Source of the DNA: Tistlia sp040905785 | GTDB taxonomy: Bacteria; Pseudomonadota; Alphaproteobacteria; Kiloniellales; DSM-21159 | Length of the DNA stretch: 64,000 bases | Assembly: GCF_040905785.1 (NCBI RefSeq) | Contig: NZ_JBBDQW010000006.1 | Location: 1 to 64,000 of the forward strand | Direction of reading: 5' to 3' | Part shown: positions 56,128-64,000 of the stretch, one piece after another | Layout: each line of letters starts with the position of its first letter | How positions within the stretch are numbered: the stretch's first letter is position 1 | Made by a program: the position numbers and the translations under genes | Notes under the pieces: model-generated | The model's input: only the letters and a program-made list of their open reading frames with translations | Databases searched by the model: none | Told to the model about the DNA's origin: nothing

Positions 56128-57038
56128 CAGGTCGGCTCCTTCTGTTCGCTGCGCACCGGGTCGGGCGCTGGTTCTGGGGGCGCGGGTTCTTCGGGAGGGG
56201 GGCGCTCGCCGCGCTTCGCCCGCTGCCAGGCGGTCTCCATCTCCTCCAGGCTGGCGTCGCCCGGAGATTTTCCTTCTTGTTCAAGGGCCTGCTCGACCAG
56301 GCCGAAGCGGCGCTCGAACTTGGCGTTGGTGTGGCGCAGGGCCGCTTCGGGGTCGATCTTCAGATGGCGCGCGAGGTTGACCACGGCGAACAGCAGGTCG
56401 CCGAGCTCGTCTTTGAGGCGTGCGGGGTTGAGCCGCGCGCGATCGGCGCCGACGGCGATCTCGTGGCGCAGCTCCTCGAGCTCCTCCTCGACCTTGGCCA
56501 GCACCGGCGCGGTCTCGGGCCAGTCGAAGCCGACCCGCGCGGCACGCTTCTGCAGCTTGACCGCGCGCAGCAGGGCCGGCAGGCCGCGCGCGACGCCGGC
56601 GAGCGCGCCGGTCTCGCCGCGCGCCACGCGCTCGGCGGCCTTGCGCGCCTCCCAGTCCCGCGTCTGGGCGGCCGCGTCCGCGAGGTCGGCAGCGCCGAAG
56701 ACGTGCGGGTGGCGGCGCACCATCTTGTCGGCGACGGCGCCGGCGACCGCCTCGAAGTCGAACTGCCGGGCTTCCTCGGCCATGCGGGCGTGGAAGACGA
56801 CCTGCAGCAGCAGGTCGCCGAGCTCGTCCTGCAGGCCGGGCAGGTCGCCGCGCTCGATCGCGTCGGCGACCTCGTAGGCCTCCTCGATGGTGTAGGGCGC
56901 GATGGTCGAGAAGTCCTGGGCCAGATCCCAGGGGCAGCCGCCCTCGGGATCGCGCAGCCGCGCCATCACCGCCAGCAGGCGGTCGATGTTGCGCGTGCCG
57001 TCGGAAGCGGGCGGTCGATCGTCCATGGCGCGCAGCAT
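56127..57038 (-). CDS. mazG: Nucleoside triphosphate pyrophosphohydrolase MazG
   Basis: Hydrolyses (d)NTPs to monophosphates and is linked to nucleotide-pool cleaning and the stringent response. 303 residues with two MazG repeats: CPWDLAQDFSTIAPYTIEEAYE with DELGDLLLQVVFHARMA (residues ~35-90), and a second EELEELRHEI...KDELGDLLFAVVNLARH. The last ~35 residues are Pro/Glu-rich. An ATG at 57026 is an alternative start; neither has a clear ribosome site. In many relatives mazG lies just after hflX; here it is 12 kb away. Confidence 0.94.
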   Translation of the reverse strand: MLRAMDDRPPASDGTRNIDRLLAVMARLRDPEGGCPWDLAQDFSTIAPYTIEEAYEVADAIERGDLPGLQDELGDLLLQVVFHARMAEEARQFDFEAVAGAVADKMVRRHPHVFGAADLADAAAQTRDWEARKAAERVARGETGALAGVARGLPALLRAVKLQKRAARVGFDWPETAPVLAKVEEELEELRHEIAVGADRARLNPARLKDELGDLLFAVVNLARHLKIDPEAALRHTNAKFERRFGLVEQALEQEGKSPGDASLEEMETAWQRAKRGERPPPEEPAPPEPAPDPVRSEQKEPT

Positions 57039-57087
57039 AGAGGCGGAGCGGCGACGGTCAACGGCGGCACGCGGCGCGCTGCAGAGA

Positions 57088-57119
57088 GCATTCCGGAATG
57101 CGTATAATGTATATTATGG
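57088..57119. promoter_or_regulatory. Adjacent palindromes in the mazG upstream region
   Basis: GCATTCCGGAATGC (57088-57101) is a perfect 14-bp palindrome; right beside it the AT-rich inverted repeat ATAAT-GTAT-ATTAT occupies 57105-57118. The AT richness is striking for this genome and offers TATACAT-like -10 boxes for leftward transcription of mazG. Confidence 0.5.
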
Positions 57120-57178
57120 AAAATATTAGAACGATCTCTTGGGTTAGCTGTCGCCGACAAGCCCTTGTGCAGGCTGCC

Positions 57179-58555
57179 TTAGCGCGCCAGCGACGGCAGC
57201 CAGAGGGAGATCTCCGGGACCAGCAGGATGGCGGCCAGCACCAGCAGGTCGAGCACCAGGAAGGCCGCGACGCCGCGGAAGATCTGCTCGAGCGGAATGC
57301 CGCTCGGCGAGCAGGCCTTGATGACGAAGACGTTGAGGCCGATCGGCGGCGTGATCAGCCCGACCTCGAGCAGCTTGATGACGACGACGCCGAACCAGAC
57401 CAGGTCGAAGCCGTAGCCCTCGACCAGCGGCACCATGAAGGGCAGCGTCAGCACCAGGATGCCGATCGAATCCAGGACCATGCCGATCAGCAGGTAGAAG
57501 ACGACGACGCCGAGGATGACCAGGGCCGGATCGGCGCCGGTGCCCTGCAGCCACTCCAGCGCCGCCGGCGTCACCCGGGTCAGGGAGATGAAGGAGACGA
57601 ACAGCTTGGCGCCCATGGCGATGACGAAGATCATCGCGGTCTGGCGCGCGGTGACGCTCAGCGCCTCCTTCATGCCGGCCCGGGTCAGGTTGCCGCGCAG
57701 CACGCCGATGGCGATCGCCATAGCCAGGCTGACCGCCGCCGCCTCGGTCGGCGTGAAGATGCCGAGATAGATGCCGCCGACGATGACCAGCAGCAGCGCC
57801 ACGACCGGCCAGAGCTTGCCGAGTGCGGCCAGGCGCTGCTCGGCGGTGAAGTGCGGCGCCTCGGCCCATGCCTCTCCCGACCCCCCCTGCCCGGCGCGCG
57901 GCGCCGCGGCCGGCTGCAGGCGGACCCAGATCAGGATCGTCGCGACGAAGCCGGCGAGCGACAGCAGGCCCGGCAGGATGCCGGCCAGGAAGAGGTTCTT
58001 GACCGACTGGTCGGTGAAGATCGCGTAGATCACGAACAGCAGGCTCGGCGGGATCAGCGAGCCGAGGGTGCCGCCGGCGGCGACCGAGCCGGTCGCCAGG
58101 GTCGGCCGGTAGCCGTGGCGCAGCATCTCCGGCACGGCGATGCGGCCCATCGCCGAGGCGCAGGCGACCGAGGAGCCGGTGATCGCCGAGAAGCCGCCGC
58201 AGCCGAGCACCGAGGCGATGGCCAGGCCGCCCGGCAGCCTGGCGGTCCAGACCTGCAGCGCGTCGAACAGGTCGGTGGTGATGCGCGCCTGGTAGGCGAC
58301 GTGGCCGAGCCCGACGAACAGCGGGATCATCGAGAGCGGATAGTTGTGCACGAAGCCGAAGGCGGTCGAGCCGACGATCGAGAGCGTCGGCGCCAGGCCG
58401 CGCGCCAGGTCCGCCTCCGCGCCGGGCCGCCAGGAGAAGAACAGCAGCAGCCCGACGCAGGCCGCCAGGCCCAGGCAATAGGCGATCGGCACGCGCAGCA
58501 CGAGCAGCAGCAGGGCGCCGCCGAGCACGCAGAGCGCCAGCAGTTGCGGATCCAT
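57179..58555 (-). CDS. TRAP transporter large permease (DctM), second system
   Basis: 458-residue DctM subunit, about 12 helices. Motifs: RVPIAYCLGLAACVG, FSAITGSSVACASAMGRIAVPEMLRHGYRP and GGTLGSLIPPSLLFVIYAIF. The ATG at 58555 overlaps the dctQ stop by one base (TGATG); the longer open frame lies inside dctQ. A hydrophilic insert of about 35 residues near 225-260 separates the halves. It is last in its operon. Confidence 0.93.
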   Translation of the reverse strand: MDPQLLALCVLGGALLLLVLRVPIAYCLGLAACVGLLLFFSWRPGAEADLARGLAPTLSIVGSTAFGFVHNYPLSMIPLFVGLGHVAYQARITTDLFDALQVWTARLPGGLAIASVLGCGGFSAITGSSVACASAMGRIAVPEMLRHGYRPTLATGSVAAGGTLGSLIPPSLLFVIYAIFTDQSVKNLFLAGILPGLLSLAGFVATILIWVRLQPAAAPRAGQGGSGEAWAEAPHFTAEQRLAALGKLWPVVALLLVIVGGIYLGIFTPTEAAAVSLAMAIAIGVLRGNLTRAGMKEALSVTARQTAMIFVIAMGAKLFVSFISLTRVTPAALEWLQGTGADPALVILGVVVFYLLIGMVLDSIGILVLTLPFMVPLVEGYGFDLVWFGVVVIKLLEVGLITPPIGLNVFVIKACSPSGIPLEQIFRGVAAFLVLDLLVLAAILLVPEISLWLPSLAR

Positions 58556-59064
58556 CAGGCCCTCGCGTCGCGGACCAGCAGGAAGACGAGACGCAGGATG
58601 ACGCCGGCGAGCGCCGCCGTCGCCAGGGCCAGCCCCGGCCATTGCGGCAGGCCGAGCAGCCCGTCGTAGTACTCGCCGGTGCGCCAGGACTTGGCCAGGA
58701 GGGTCCAGAAGGCGACCAGCAGGAAGCCGAAGAAGGCGATTCCCGCGAGGTGCGCGAGGCAGGCCATGAGGCGCCGCGCGCCCGCTCCCGCGCGCGCCGT
58801 GAAGACGGTCACCGCGATGTGCTCGCGCTCGGCCGTGACCAGGGCGAGCGGCCCCAGGATGACCAGCAGCATGAGCTCCGACACCAGCAGGATGTCGTCG
58901 GGGATGACGGCGTGCCAGAGCGCGCGGGTGACGACGTTCAGGGTGACGATCAGGCAGAGCAGGACCAGGGCGAGCCCGGCCACGCGCACGCCGGCCCGTT
59001 CGAGCAGCGTGTGGCGGCCGGGCTCGTCGAGACCCGGTGAACCGGCGGCCCTTATCGGGTCCAC
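58555..59064 (-). CDS. TRAP transporter small permease (DctQ), second system
   Basis: 169-residue membrane protein with four helices, between dctP and dctM. SELMLLVILGPLALVTAEREHIAVTVF near residue 62 matches the DctQ signature. Start is GTG at 59064, overlapping the dctP stop by 13 bases, so translation is coupled. Confidence 0.9.
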   Translation of the reverse strand: MDPIRAAGSPGLDEPGRHTLLERAGVRVAGLALVLLCLIVTLNVVTRALWHAVIPDDILLVSELMLLVILGPLALVTAEREHIAVTVFTARAGAGARRLMACLAHLAGIAFFGFLLVAFWTLLAKSWRTGEYYDGLLGLPQWPGLALATAALAGVILRLVFLLVRDARA

Positions 59065-60116
59065 GGATATCCCTTGTCGGCCAGCTCCGCGGCGTAGCCC
59101 TCGATCCGCGCCTCGTAGTCGGCCAGCAGGGCGGCGCCGTCGAGGCCGCTGCCGGCGGCCTCCTCGGCCCAGGCCTCGACCTGGCGGCTGCCGGCCTCGA
59201 GCACCTTCTCGCGGTCGGCCTCGGAGAAGCGGACGACCTCGATCGCCTTGCCGTCGATGCCCTCGACCATGGCGGAGCGGTCGGCCTCCAGCTCCTCGAT
59301 CATGACCTGGGCCATGCGGTCGATGAAGTCGTCGCTGACCGCCTCGACGACCGCGCGCTGCTCGTCGCTCAGCGCCTGGTAGCTGTCCTTGTTCATGAAG
59401 ACGCCGAAGGACATGTTCTGGCCCCAGTCGAGCTCGGCGACGTGGCCGGCGACCTCGTACTGCTTATAGGCGCGCATCGAGTAGTAGTAGTTCTGGTTGC
59501 AGTCGATCAGGCCGCTGTCGAGCGCCGGGTAGACGTCGGCCTGGCTCATGCCCTGGACGTCGGCGCCGAGGTCGGCGAGCGCCTTGCCGTAAGGACCCGA
59601 GGCCCGGATCTTGAGGCCCGCCAGATCCTCGGCGCCGGCGACCGGCCGGGTGCAGATCAGCTGAATCGGGCCGGTCGTGAAGTTCGTCAGGTAGACGACG
59701 TTGGCGGCGTCGAACTCGGCCTTCAGCGCCGCGTTCTCGCTGGCCAGGGCGTCGAGCGCGCGCAGGCCGACCCACTCGTCGGAGTTCTCGACCGGCAGGT
59801 CGCCGATGTTGTAGCCGCGCAGTTCGCTCGGCGTGAAGAAGCCGATCACCGTGCCGGCGTCGGCGACGCCGGTCGAGAGGCCGCCCAGCGTCGCCTTGCC
59901 GCCGAGCAGCGCGCCGCCCCAGTGGAACTCGACCTTGAGGTCGCCGCCCGAGCGCTCCTCGATCTGGTCGGCCCACCACTGCAGCGTCTCGGCGCGCGAG
60001 CCTCGGTTGGGGCCGTAGTCGGAATAGCGGAGGACCGTCTCCGCCATGGCGGTGCAGGCCAGGCCCGCGGTCAGGAACATGCCGGCTCCGGCCAGCAGCA
60101 GGTTTCGCGTGCGCAT
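59052..60116 (-). CDS. TRAP transporter substrate-binding protein (DctP), second system
   Basis: 354-residue periplasmic binding protein with a Sec signal (MRTRNLLLAGAGMFLTAGLA, cleavage near TAMAE). Mature domain: ETLQWWADQIEERSGGDLKV, ICTRPVAGAEDLAGLKIRASG with the ligand arginine, and FMNKDSYQALSDEQRAVV. The ATG at 60116 follows GGGAGG; 43 upstream open codons are only the G-rich leader repeat. The ligand is unknown; the divergent regulator and the M29-like enzyme next door suggest one catabolic unit. Confidence 0.9.
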   Translation of the reverse strand: MRTRNLLLAGAGMFLTAGLACTAMAETVLRYSDYGPNRGSRAETLQWWADQIEERSGGDLKVEFHWGGALLGGKATLGGLSTGVADAGTVIGFFTPSELRGYNIGDLPVENSDEWVGLRALDALASENAALKAEFDAANVVYLTNFTTGPIQLICTRPVAGAEDLAGLKIRASGPYGKALADLGADVQGMSQADVYPALDSGLIDCNQNYYYSMRAYKQYEVAGHVAELDWGQNMSFGVFMNKDSYQALSDEQRAVVEAVSDDFIDRMAQVMIEELEADRSAMVEGIDGKAIEVVRFSEADREKVLEAGSRQVEAWAEEAAGSGLDGAALLADYEARIEGYAAELADKGYPWTR

Positions 60117-60204
60117 TCTGGTGGTCCTCCCGTTCAAGCGTGTTGGTCTTTTCTTCGGCGGGCGATGGCCCGCCGCTAGTCCTTCGGGGCGCGCGGCCCC
60201 GGCG

Positions 60205-60241
60205 CCTCGCCCCCTGCCCCTCGCCCCCTGCCCCCTGCCCC
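60205..60241 (-). repeat. G-run repeat in the leader of the second TRAP operon
   Basis: On the minus strand the segment reads as GGGGCAGGGGGCAGGGGGCG followed by AGGGGCAGGGGGCGAGG, five runs of four or five G separated by two or three bases. This fits an intramolecular G-quadruplex. It lies about 89 bases before the dctP start, on the coding-strand side, and would be in the mRNA leader if transcription begins upstream. Confidence 0.75.
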
Positions 60242-60269
60242 GCAAGTCCGCCGGGCAGGGCGGGCGGGA

Positions 60270-61439
60270 TCAGTTCGGCCAGTTCTCCAGCAGGTCGACG
60301 TCGTCACCGTAGCGGCGCGCGGCCTCGCGCACCTGCGGGTCGTCGAGCGCCGTCAGATAACCCTTGTCGATCAGTGTCGTATTGTCCGCGGTTACGGTGC
60401 TGTCGAAAGTGATGAGGTCCATGTGGATCGGCGGCTCCTCCCAGTCCGGCATTTGCCGGCGGATGTAGTCGCAGGGCTTGGCGAGATCGATGCCGAAGTG
60501 CAGCACGCCCGGCGAGTTGGAGCCGGCCGGATAGATCTCGTAGCGCGGCGCCTTGGGGTTGAAACCGCAGCCGAGCTCGATCAGCTGGCCGCCAACCAGC
60601 ATGTCGCGCAGGATCTCGGCGTCCCTGCTCGCGCCGCCGACCTCGACGATGCGATCGTCGGCGAAGACCACCGGGATGCGCTCCTCGAAGGGCCGCTCGA
60701 AGCCGACCGCCCATTGCGGATAGAGCACGCCGTTGATCGGCACGACGACGCTGTCGTCGTTGCTGACCATGGTGCGGTCGTAGAGGTTTGGTCCGTGGCA
60801 CGGCAGGTAGTGGACGTAGCAGCCGGGCTGGTCGGCGATCATCTCGCCCTTCCAGCGCGTCGTGCCCAGCAGGTTGTCGACCATGCCGCCGTCGACCGCG
60901 ATGCCGAGCTCGGTGCCGCGCGCGTCGGCGAACTGCAGCGAGAAGTCGCGGCCGCGCGGGTACTGGCGCGCCGTGGCGCGGATGATCTCGCCGAGCAGCT
61001 CCGGCGCGAAGCGCGCCTGGGGCGTGTCGAGCAGGTCGAGGTCGCGGAAGTAGGTGATCTTGATCCAGCGCTGGCCCTTCTCCCGGCGCATCCGGATGGC
61101 GAAGGGGTCGAGCACCGAGCAGAACCAGGTCGAGACGACGAAGGTCGCCTCCTCGAGGTGCGGCTTGGCCCACTCCGGCATGGTCTCGTGCTGGGTGGTG
61201 TGGCTCATCAGGACCAGCGGCTCCTTGACGCCGCGCGCCTTGGCCAGGCCGGTGATCGCCGACGTGACGCGCGGGTCGAGCTTCTTGTCCGCCAGGATCA
61301 GCAGCTTGTCGTCCGGGCGCAGCGCGAGAACCCGGCAGAAGACGTCGTAGGCCGCGAAGGCGTTCTCGATCCTGGTGGTCGGCAGATCCTCGCGGGTCGG
61401 CAGCCCCCGGCCGATGAAGTCGCCCTCGGCATTGAACAT
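60270..61439 (-). CDS. M29 aminopeptidase / NicX-like metalloprotein
   Basis: 389-residue cytoplasmic protein. The C-terminal part shows a pattern of the M29/2,5-dihydroxypyridine dioxygenase superfamily: IELGCGFNP (Glu288), GVLHFGID (His314) and PIHMD (His339, Asp341), plausible metal ligands. The N-terminal half (YDVFCRVLALRPDDKLLILA, then alternating strands) is a Rossmann-like domain also found there. The tyrosine and second glutamate of true aminopeptidases are not obvious, so a ring-cleaving dioxygenase or other hydrolase is possible. It heads or precedes the second TRAP operon and is divergent from a GntR gene. Exact reaction unknown. Confidence 0.6.
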   Translation of the reverse strand: MFNAEGDFIGRGLPTREDLPTTRIENAFAAYDVFCRVLALRPDDKLLILADKKLDPRVTSAITGLAKARGVKEPLVLMSHTTQHETMPEWAKPHLEEATFVVSTWFCSVLDPFAIRMRREKGQRWIKITYFRDLDLLDTPQARFAPELLGEIIRATARQYPRGRDFSLQFADARGTELGIAVDGGMVDNLLGTTRWKGEMIADQPGCYVHYLPCHGPNLYDRTMVSNDDSVVVPINGVLYPQWAVGFERPFEERIPVVFADDRIVEVGGASRDAEILRDMLVGGQLIELGCGFNPKAPRYEIYPAGSNSPGVLHFGIDLAKPCDYIRRQMPDWEEPPIHMDLITFDSTVTADNTTLIDKGYLTALDDPQVREAARRYGDDVDLLENWPN

Positions 61440-61462
61440 TCCGGCGCATCCCCGTGCTTGAA

Positions 61463-61476
61463 CTTAGATATCTTAG
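61463..61476. promoter_or_regulatory. Candidate GntR operator
   Basis: CTTAGATATCTTAG, a 14-bp palindrome with one mismatched pair and a perfect AGATATCT core, in the AT-rich divergent region between the M29-like and GntR genes, 24 bases from the M29-like start. Confidence 0.5.
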
Positions 61477-61571
61477 AACAGAAAATGCGTGCAATCTTCG
61501 GAAGCTGTCAAGCGCGGGCGGCCGCCCTGGGCCGAGGACGGCGCTTTTTGCGTGCAAGACGGGAGGACCGG

Positions 61572-62300
61572 GTGTCGAAGCAACTCGCAGAGGTGAAGGA
61601 CGAGATCCGCGCCCGGATTCTGTCGGGTGCCTACGGCGCCGGAGCCTGGCTGAAGGAGGCGCACGTCGCCGCTCACCTGGATACCTCGCGCACGCTGGTC
61701 AAGCTGGCCTTCACCGCCCTCGAGAGCGAGGGCCTGCTGATTCCGCTCGAGACGCGCGGCTACCGGGTCGCCAGCTTCAGCCCCGAGGAGGTCCTCGACG
61801 CGATCACCCTGCGCGCCCAGATCGAGGGCCGCGCCGCCCGCCTCGCGGCCGAGCGCGGCCGCGGCGGCGGCGAGCTCGCTCAGATCGTCGCGGACGGCGA
61901 GATCGCCGTGCCGGCGCGGCTCGACGAGGCTCTGCGCGGCCGCCTGGTGGAGATCAACGGCCGCTTCCACCGCGCGATCGAGGCCCTGGCCGGCAGCCGC
62001 GCGGTCAGCCGCGCCCTGGCGGCGCTGCGCGCGACGCCGCTGTCCGGGCCGAGCGCCATCGTCTTCGATCCTGCGGATCCCGAGCGCGACCTGGTGCGCC
62101 TGCGCCGCGCCCAGGACGACCACCGCCGGATCGCAGAGCTGATCGCCGCCGGCGCAGGGCGCCGCGCCGAGGCGATGATGACGGAGCACATCCTGTCCTC
62201 GGCGGACCACAAGCGGCGCTACTTCGACGACCTCCAGGCCCGGCGCCTGGTCACGCTGACGCCGGGCATCGCCCTGATCGCCGAGCCCGCCGACGGCTGA
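61572..62300 (+). CDS. GntR family regulator, FCD type
   Basis: 242-residue regulator. The winged helix at residues ~1-70 (KQLAEVKDEIRARILSGAYG, then EAHVAAHLDTSRTLVKLAFTALESEGLL) is followed by an all-helical FCD ligand domain (ITLRAQIEGRAARLAAERG, INGRFHRAIEALAGS with a likely metal histidine, and DDHRRIAELIAAG). Start is GTG at 61572 with GGGAGGA five bases upstream; the frame is open far upstream without similarity. It probably represses the divergent M29-like/TRAP genes. Confidence 0.88.
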   Translation: MSKQLAEVKDEIRARILSGAYGAGAWLKEAHVAAHLDTSRTLVKLAFTALESEGLLIPLETRGYRVASFSPEEVLDAITLRAQIEGRAARLAAERGRGGGELAQIVADGEIAVPARLDEALRGRLVEINGRFHRAIEALAGSRAVSRALAALRATPLSGPSAIVFDPADPERDLVRLRRAQDDHRRIAELIAAGAGRRAEAMMTEHILSSADHKRRYFDDLQARRLVTLTPGIALIAEPADG

Positions 62301-62370
62301 TCGCCGCGGGCTCGGAGCGCGGACGGGAGCCCTGGCGCTCGCCGCCGGGCGCCCCTATCGTGCCGCAATC

Positions 62371-63294
62371 ATGACCGGAAGCGCTCGCCTCGACCCGCCC
62401 GCCCGCCCCGGCCCTGCCGAGGGCGCCTACGTCGACGTCAACGGCGTCAGCGTCGAGCCGGCCGCCGAGGGGGCTGAAACGCCGCCTCCCGGCGACAAGG
62501 CGGTGCCGGCGCGCGACGACCGCAACTGGATGCTCTCGCCGGGCCGGCAGGCGGACCTCGAAGCCGCCGTCGTCGCCCGCCTGGCCCCGACCCTGGCCGC
62601 CATCCTGGGCCGGCCGGAGGCCGAAACCGCGGGGCGCGCCGCCGAGGCGATCGCCGAGTTCTTTCCGCTCTATCGCGAGCGGCCGATCCGCAGCAACAAG
62701 GGCGGCGGCCTGATCAACGACAGCCTCAGCCTCTACCTGGTCGCGCGCCTGTTGCAGCCCGAGACGATCGTCGAGAGCGGCACCTACCAAGGCCACTCGG
62801 CCTGGCTGCTGCGCCGCGCCTGCCCGGCGGCGGCGATCGTCACCTTCGACGTCCGCCCCGAGCAGCTGCGGCACCGCGAGCCCGACGTCGACTACCGCGC
62901 CGGCGACTGGAGCGCGGCCCCGCTGCCCGACTTCGATCCGGCGCGCACGCTGGTCTGGTTCGACGACCACGTCAGCCACGCCCGGCGGCTGGTCGAGGCC
63001 CGGAACGCGGGCTTCCGCCACGCGTTGTTCGACGATAACTTCGATGCCTATAGTCTTTATGCGACGGGCGGCGCGCCGGTGCCGACCCTGGCCATGACGA
63101 TCGATCGGGGCCTCGCGGACGGCGAGGAAATCGTCTGGATGCGGCACGGGAAGACCTATCGCTACCGCCTCGACGGCGCTGCCTGCCGGGCCGCCCGCGC
63201 GGCCATGGCCGACTACCGTCCCCTGCCCGACCTCTCGCCGATCACCCGCTACTCGCCCTCTTCCGGAATGACCTACGTGAGGATCGCGCCATGA
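62371..63294 (+). CDS. Class I SAM methyltransferase-like protein
   Basis: 307-residue protein. After a ~50-residue Pro/Ala-rich N terminus, a Rossmann core shows a SAM-like motif I (IVESGTYQGHSAWLL near residue 132), an acidic second strand (IVTFDV) and VWFDDHVSHARRL near 193, a pattern of cephalosporin-hydroxylase/Methyltransf_24-like enzymes. The real start could be nearer residue 50, but no ATG or GTG with a better context is evident. The stop overlaps the next gene as ATGA. Substrate unknown. Confidence 0.6.
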   Translation: MTGSARLDPPARPGPAEGAYVDVNGVSVEPAAEGAETPPPGDKAVPARDDRNWMLSPGRQADLEAAVVARLAPTLAAILGRPEAETAGRAAEAIAEFFPLYRERPIRSNKGGGLINDSLSLYLVARLLQPETIVESGTYQGHSAWLLRRACPAAAIVTFDVRPEQLRHREPDVDYRAGDWSAAPLPDFDPARTLVWFDDHVSHARRLVEARNAGFRHALFDDNFDAYSLYATGGAPVPTLAMTIDRGLADGEEIVWMRHGKTYRYRLDGAACRAARAAMADYRPLPDLSPITRYSPSSGMTYVRIAP

Positions 63295-64000
63295 CGCCTT
63301 CGCGCCTGACGCCTTCGAACGGGACCTGGCAGGCCCCCGGCCTTCTGGCCGCCGGCGCCCTGGCCCTTCTTCTGGTCACCGCGCCGCAGGCGCGGGCCGA
63401 GACGGAGGTCTACGAGCTGCCGGAGGTCGCGCTGCCGGGAAGCCTGGTCGAGCCCGACAGCCTCAAGGCCAAGGTCGAGGCCGGCGAGCTGCCGCCGGTC
63501 GCGGAGCGGCTGCCGGAGACGCCGCTGGTCGTCGAGGCGACGGAGGGGCGCAGCTACGGGCGCTACGGCGGCGACCTGCGCATGCTCGTCGGCCGGCCCA
63601 AGGACAGCCGCCTGCTCTCGGTCTACGGCTACGCCCGGCTGGTCGGCTTCGACCAGGACTTCGAGCTGAAGCCCGACATCCTGCGCCAGGTCGAGGTCGA
63701 GGACGGCCGGATCTTCACCCTGCACCTGCGTCCGGGCATGCGCTGGTCGGACGGCGAGCCCTTCACCGCCGAGGACTTCCGCTACTGGTGGGAGGACGTC
63801 GCCAACAACGAGTCGCTGTCGCCCACCGGCGTGCCGCGCGCCATGATGGTCGACGAGAAGCCGGCGACCTTCGAGGTCATCGACGAGCACACCCTGCGCT
63901 ACAGCTGGGAAGCGCCCAATCCCTTCTTCCTGCCGGCCCTGGCCCAGGCGGCGCCGCTCTTCATCTTCCGCCCGGCCCACTACCTGAAGCAGTTCCACGA
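63291..64000 (+). CDS. ABC transporter substrate-binding protein, family 5 (3' truncated by window edge)
   Basis: Begins at the ATG overlapping the previous stop (ATGA) and is open to the window end, 236 codons seen. The first ~38 residues are a signal peptide (LLAAGALALLLVTAPQARAE). The SBP_bac_5 signature is clear: LKPDILRQVEVEDGRIFTLH, then LRPGMRWSDGEPFTAEDF at about residue 145 and PNPFFLPALA near the end. Such proteins bind oligopeptides, opines or nickel for an ABC importer. The closest type has a C-terminal two-thirds that is missing here. Confidence 0.87.
   Translation, partial: MTPSRLTPSNGTWQAPGLLAAGALALLLVTAPQARAETEVYELPEVALPGSLVEPDSLKAKVEAGELPPVAERLPETPLVVEATEGRSYGRYGGDLRMLVGRPKDSRLLSVYGYARLVGFDQDFELKPDILRQVEVEDGRIFTLHLRPGMRWSDGEPFTAEDFRYWWEDVANNESLSPTGVPRAMMVDEKPATFEVIDEHTLRYSWEAPNPFFLPALAQAAPLFIFRPAHYLKQFH

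Noticed and set aside
60117..60245. 43-codon N-terminal extension of the second DctP
   Set aside because: It would place an Arg/Gly-rich stretch before a complete Sec signal peptide; the ATG at 60116 has a GGGAGG site.

Overview
This window is a high-GC, gene-dense chromosomal segment of an alphaproteobacterium, most likely of the Rhodospirillales/Kiloniellales type. The evidence is gene order as much as single genes: a nuo operon running into birA-coaX-rnj, the ntrBC-ntrYX-trkA-hfq-hflX block, a fused ispDF, a CIRCE-controlled groESL pair and several TRAP transporters. No tRNA, rRNA, CRISPR array, transposase or prophage gene was recognised. Stop-free antisense reading frames are abundant because of base composition and are not annotated.

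Layout. 1-12.7 kb: complex I genes nuoD (5' truncated) to nuoN, coupled to birA, coaX, RNase J, methylmalonyl-CoA epimerase and a small DUF1467 membrane protein (to 16.95 kb). 17.2-19.4 kb: purine/xanthine-type permease and a FrnE/DsbA-like protein, both on the minus strand. 19.6-25.0 kb: acyl-CoA ligase, SDR, acyl-CoA dehydrogenase, APH-like kinase and DUF6285 protein, a set matching the levulinate (Lva) pathway, with a convergent TetR regulator. 25.8-30.4 kb: lipA, a COQ10/RatA-like protein, pncC, pgpA, ispDF and a CcsA-like membrane protein. 30.5-38.4 kb: ntrB, ntrC, ntrY, ntrX, trkA. 38.5-47.1 kb: D-amino-acid aminotransferase, HAD phosphatase, a broken autotransporter, hfq, hflX, groES, groEL, inositol monophosphatase-like protein. 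47.1-55.2 kb: DUF4142 protein, di-heme cytochrome, TRAP transporter, class II HMG-CoA reductase and a divergent MocR regulator. 55.4-57.0 kb: YdfG-like SDR and mazG. 57.2-62.3 kb: a second TRAP transporter, an M29/NicX-like metalloenzyme and a divergent FCD-type GntR regulator. 62.4-64 kb: a methyltransferase-like protein and the start of an oligopeptide-type ABC binding protein.

How the genes work together. The left part is core respiration, cofactor and RNA metabolism. The middle holds nitrogen and potassium regulation plus protein quality control. The flanks are catabolic modules, each with its own regulator: a 4-oxo/4-hydroxy acid pathway, a probable mevalonate import and degradation locus, and an unidentified TRAP-imported substrate handled by an M29-like enzyme.

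The most unusual item is GroES: its normal ~96-residue domain continues in frame into a 148-residue Lys/Ala/Pro-rich tail with no acidic residue, resembling a histone H1 C-terminal domain. Also notable are a probable CTG start for hflX, a 26-codon bridging ORF between birA and coaX, several families of dispersed palindromic repeats, and 15-bp in-frame minisatellites at protein ends.
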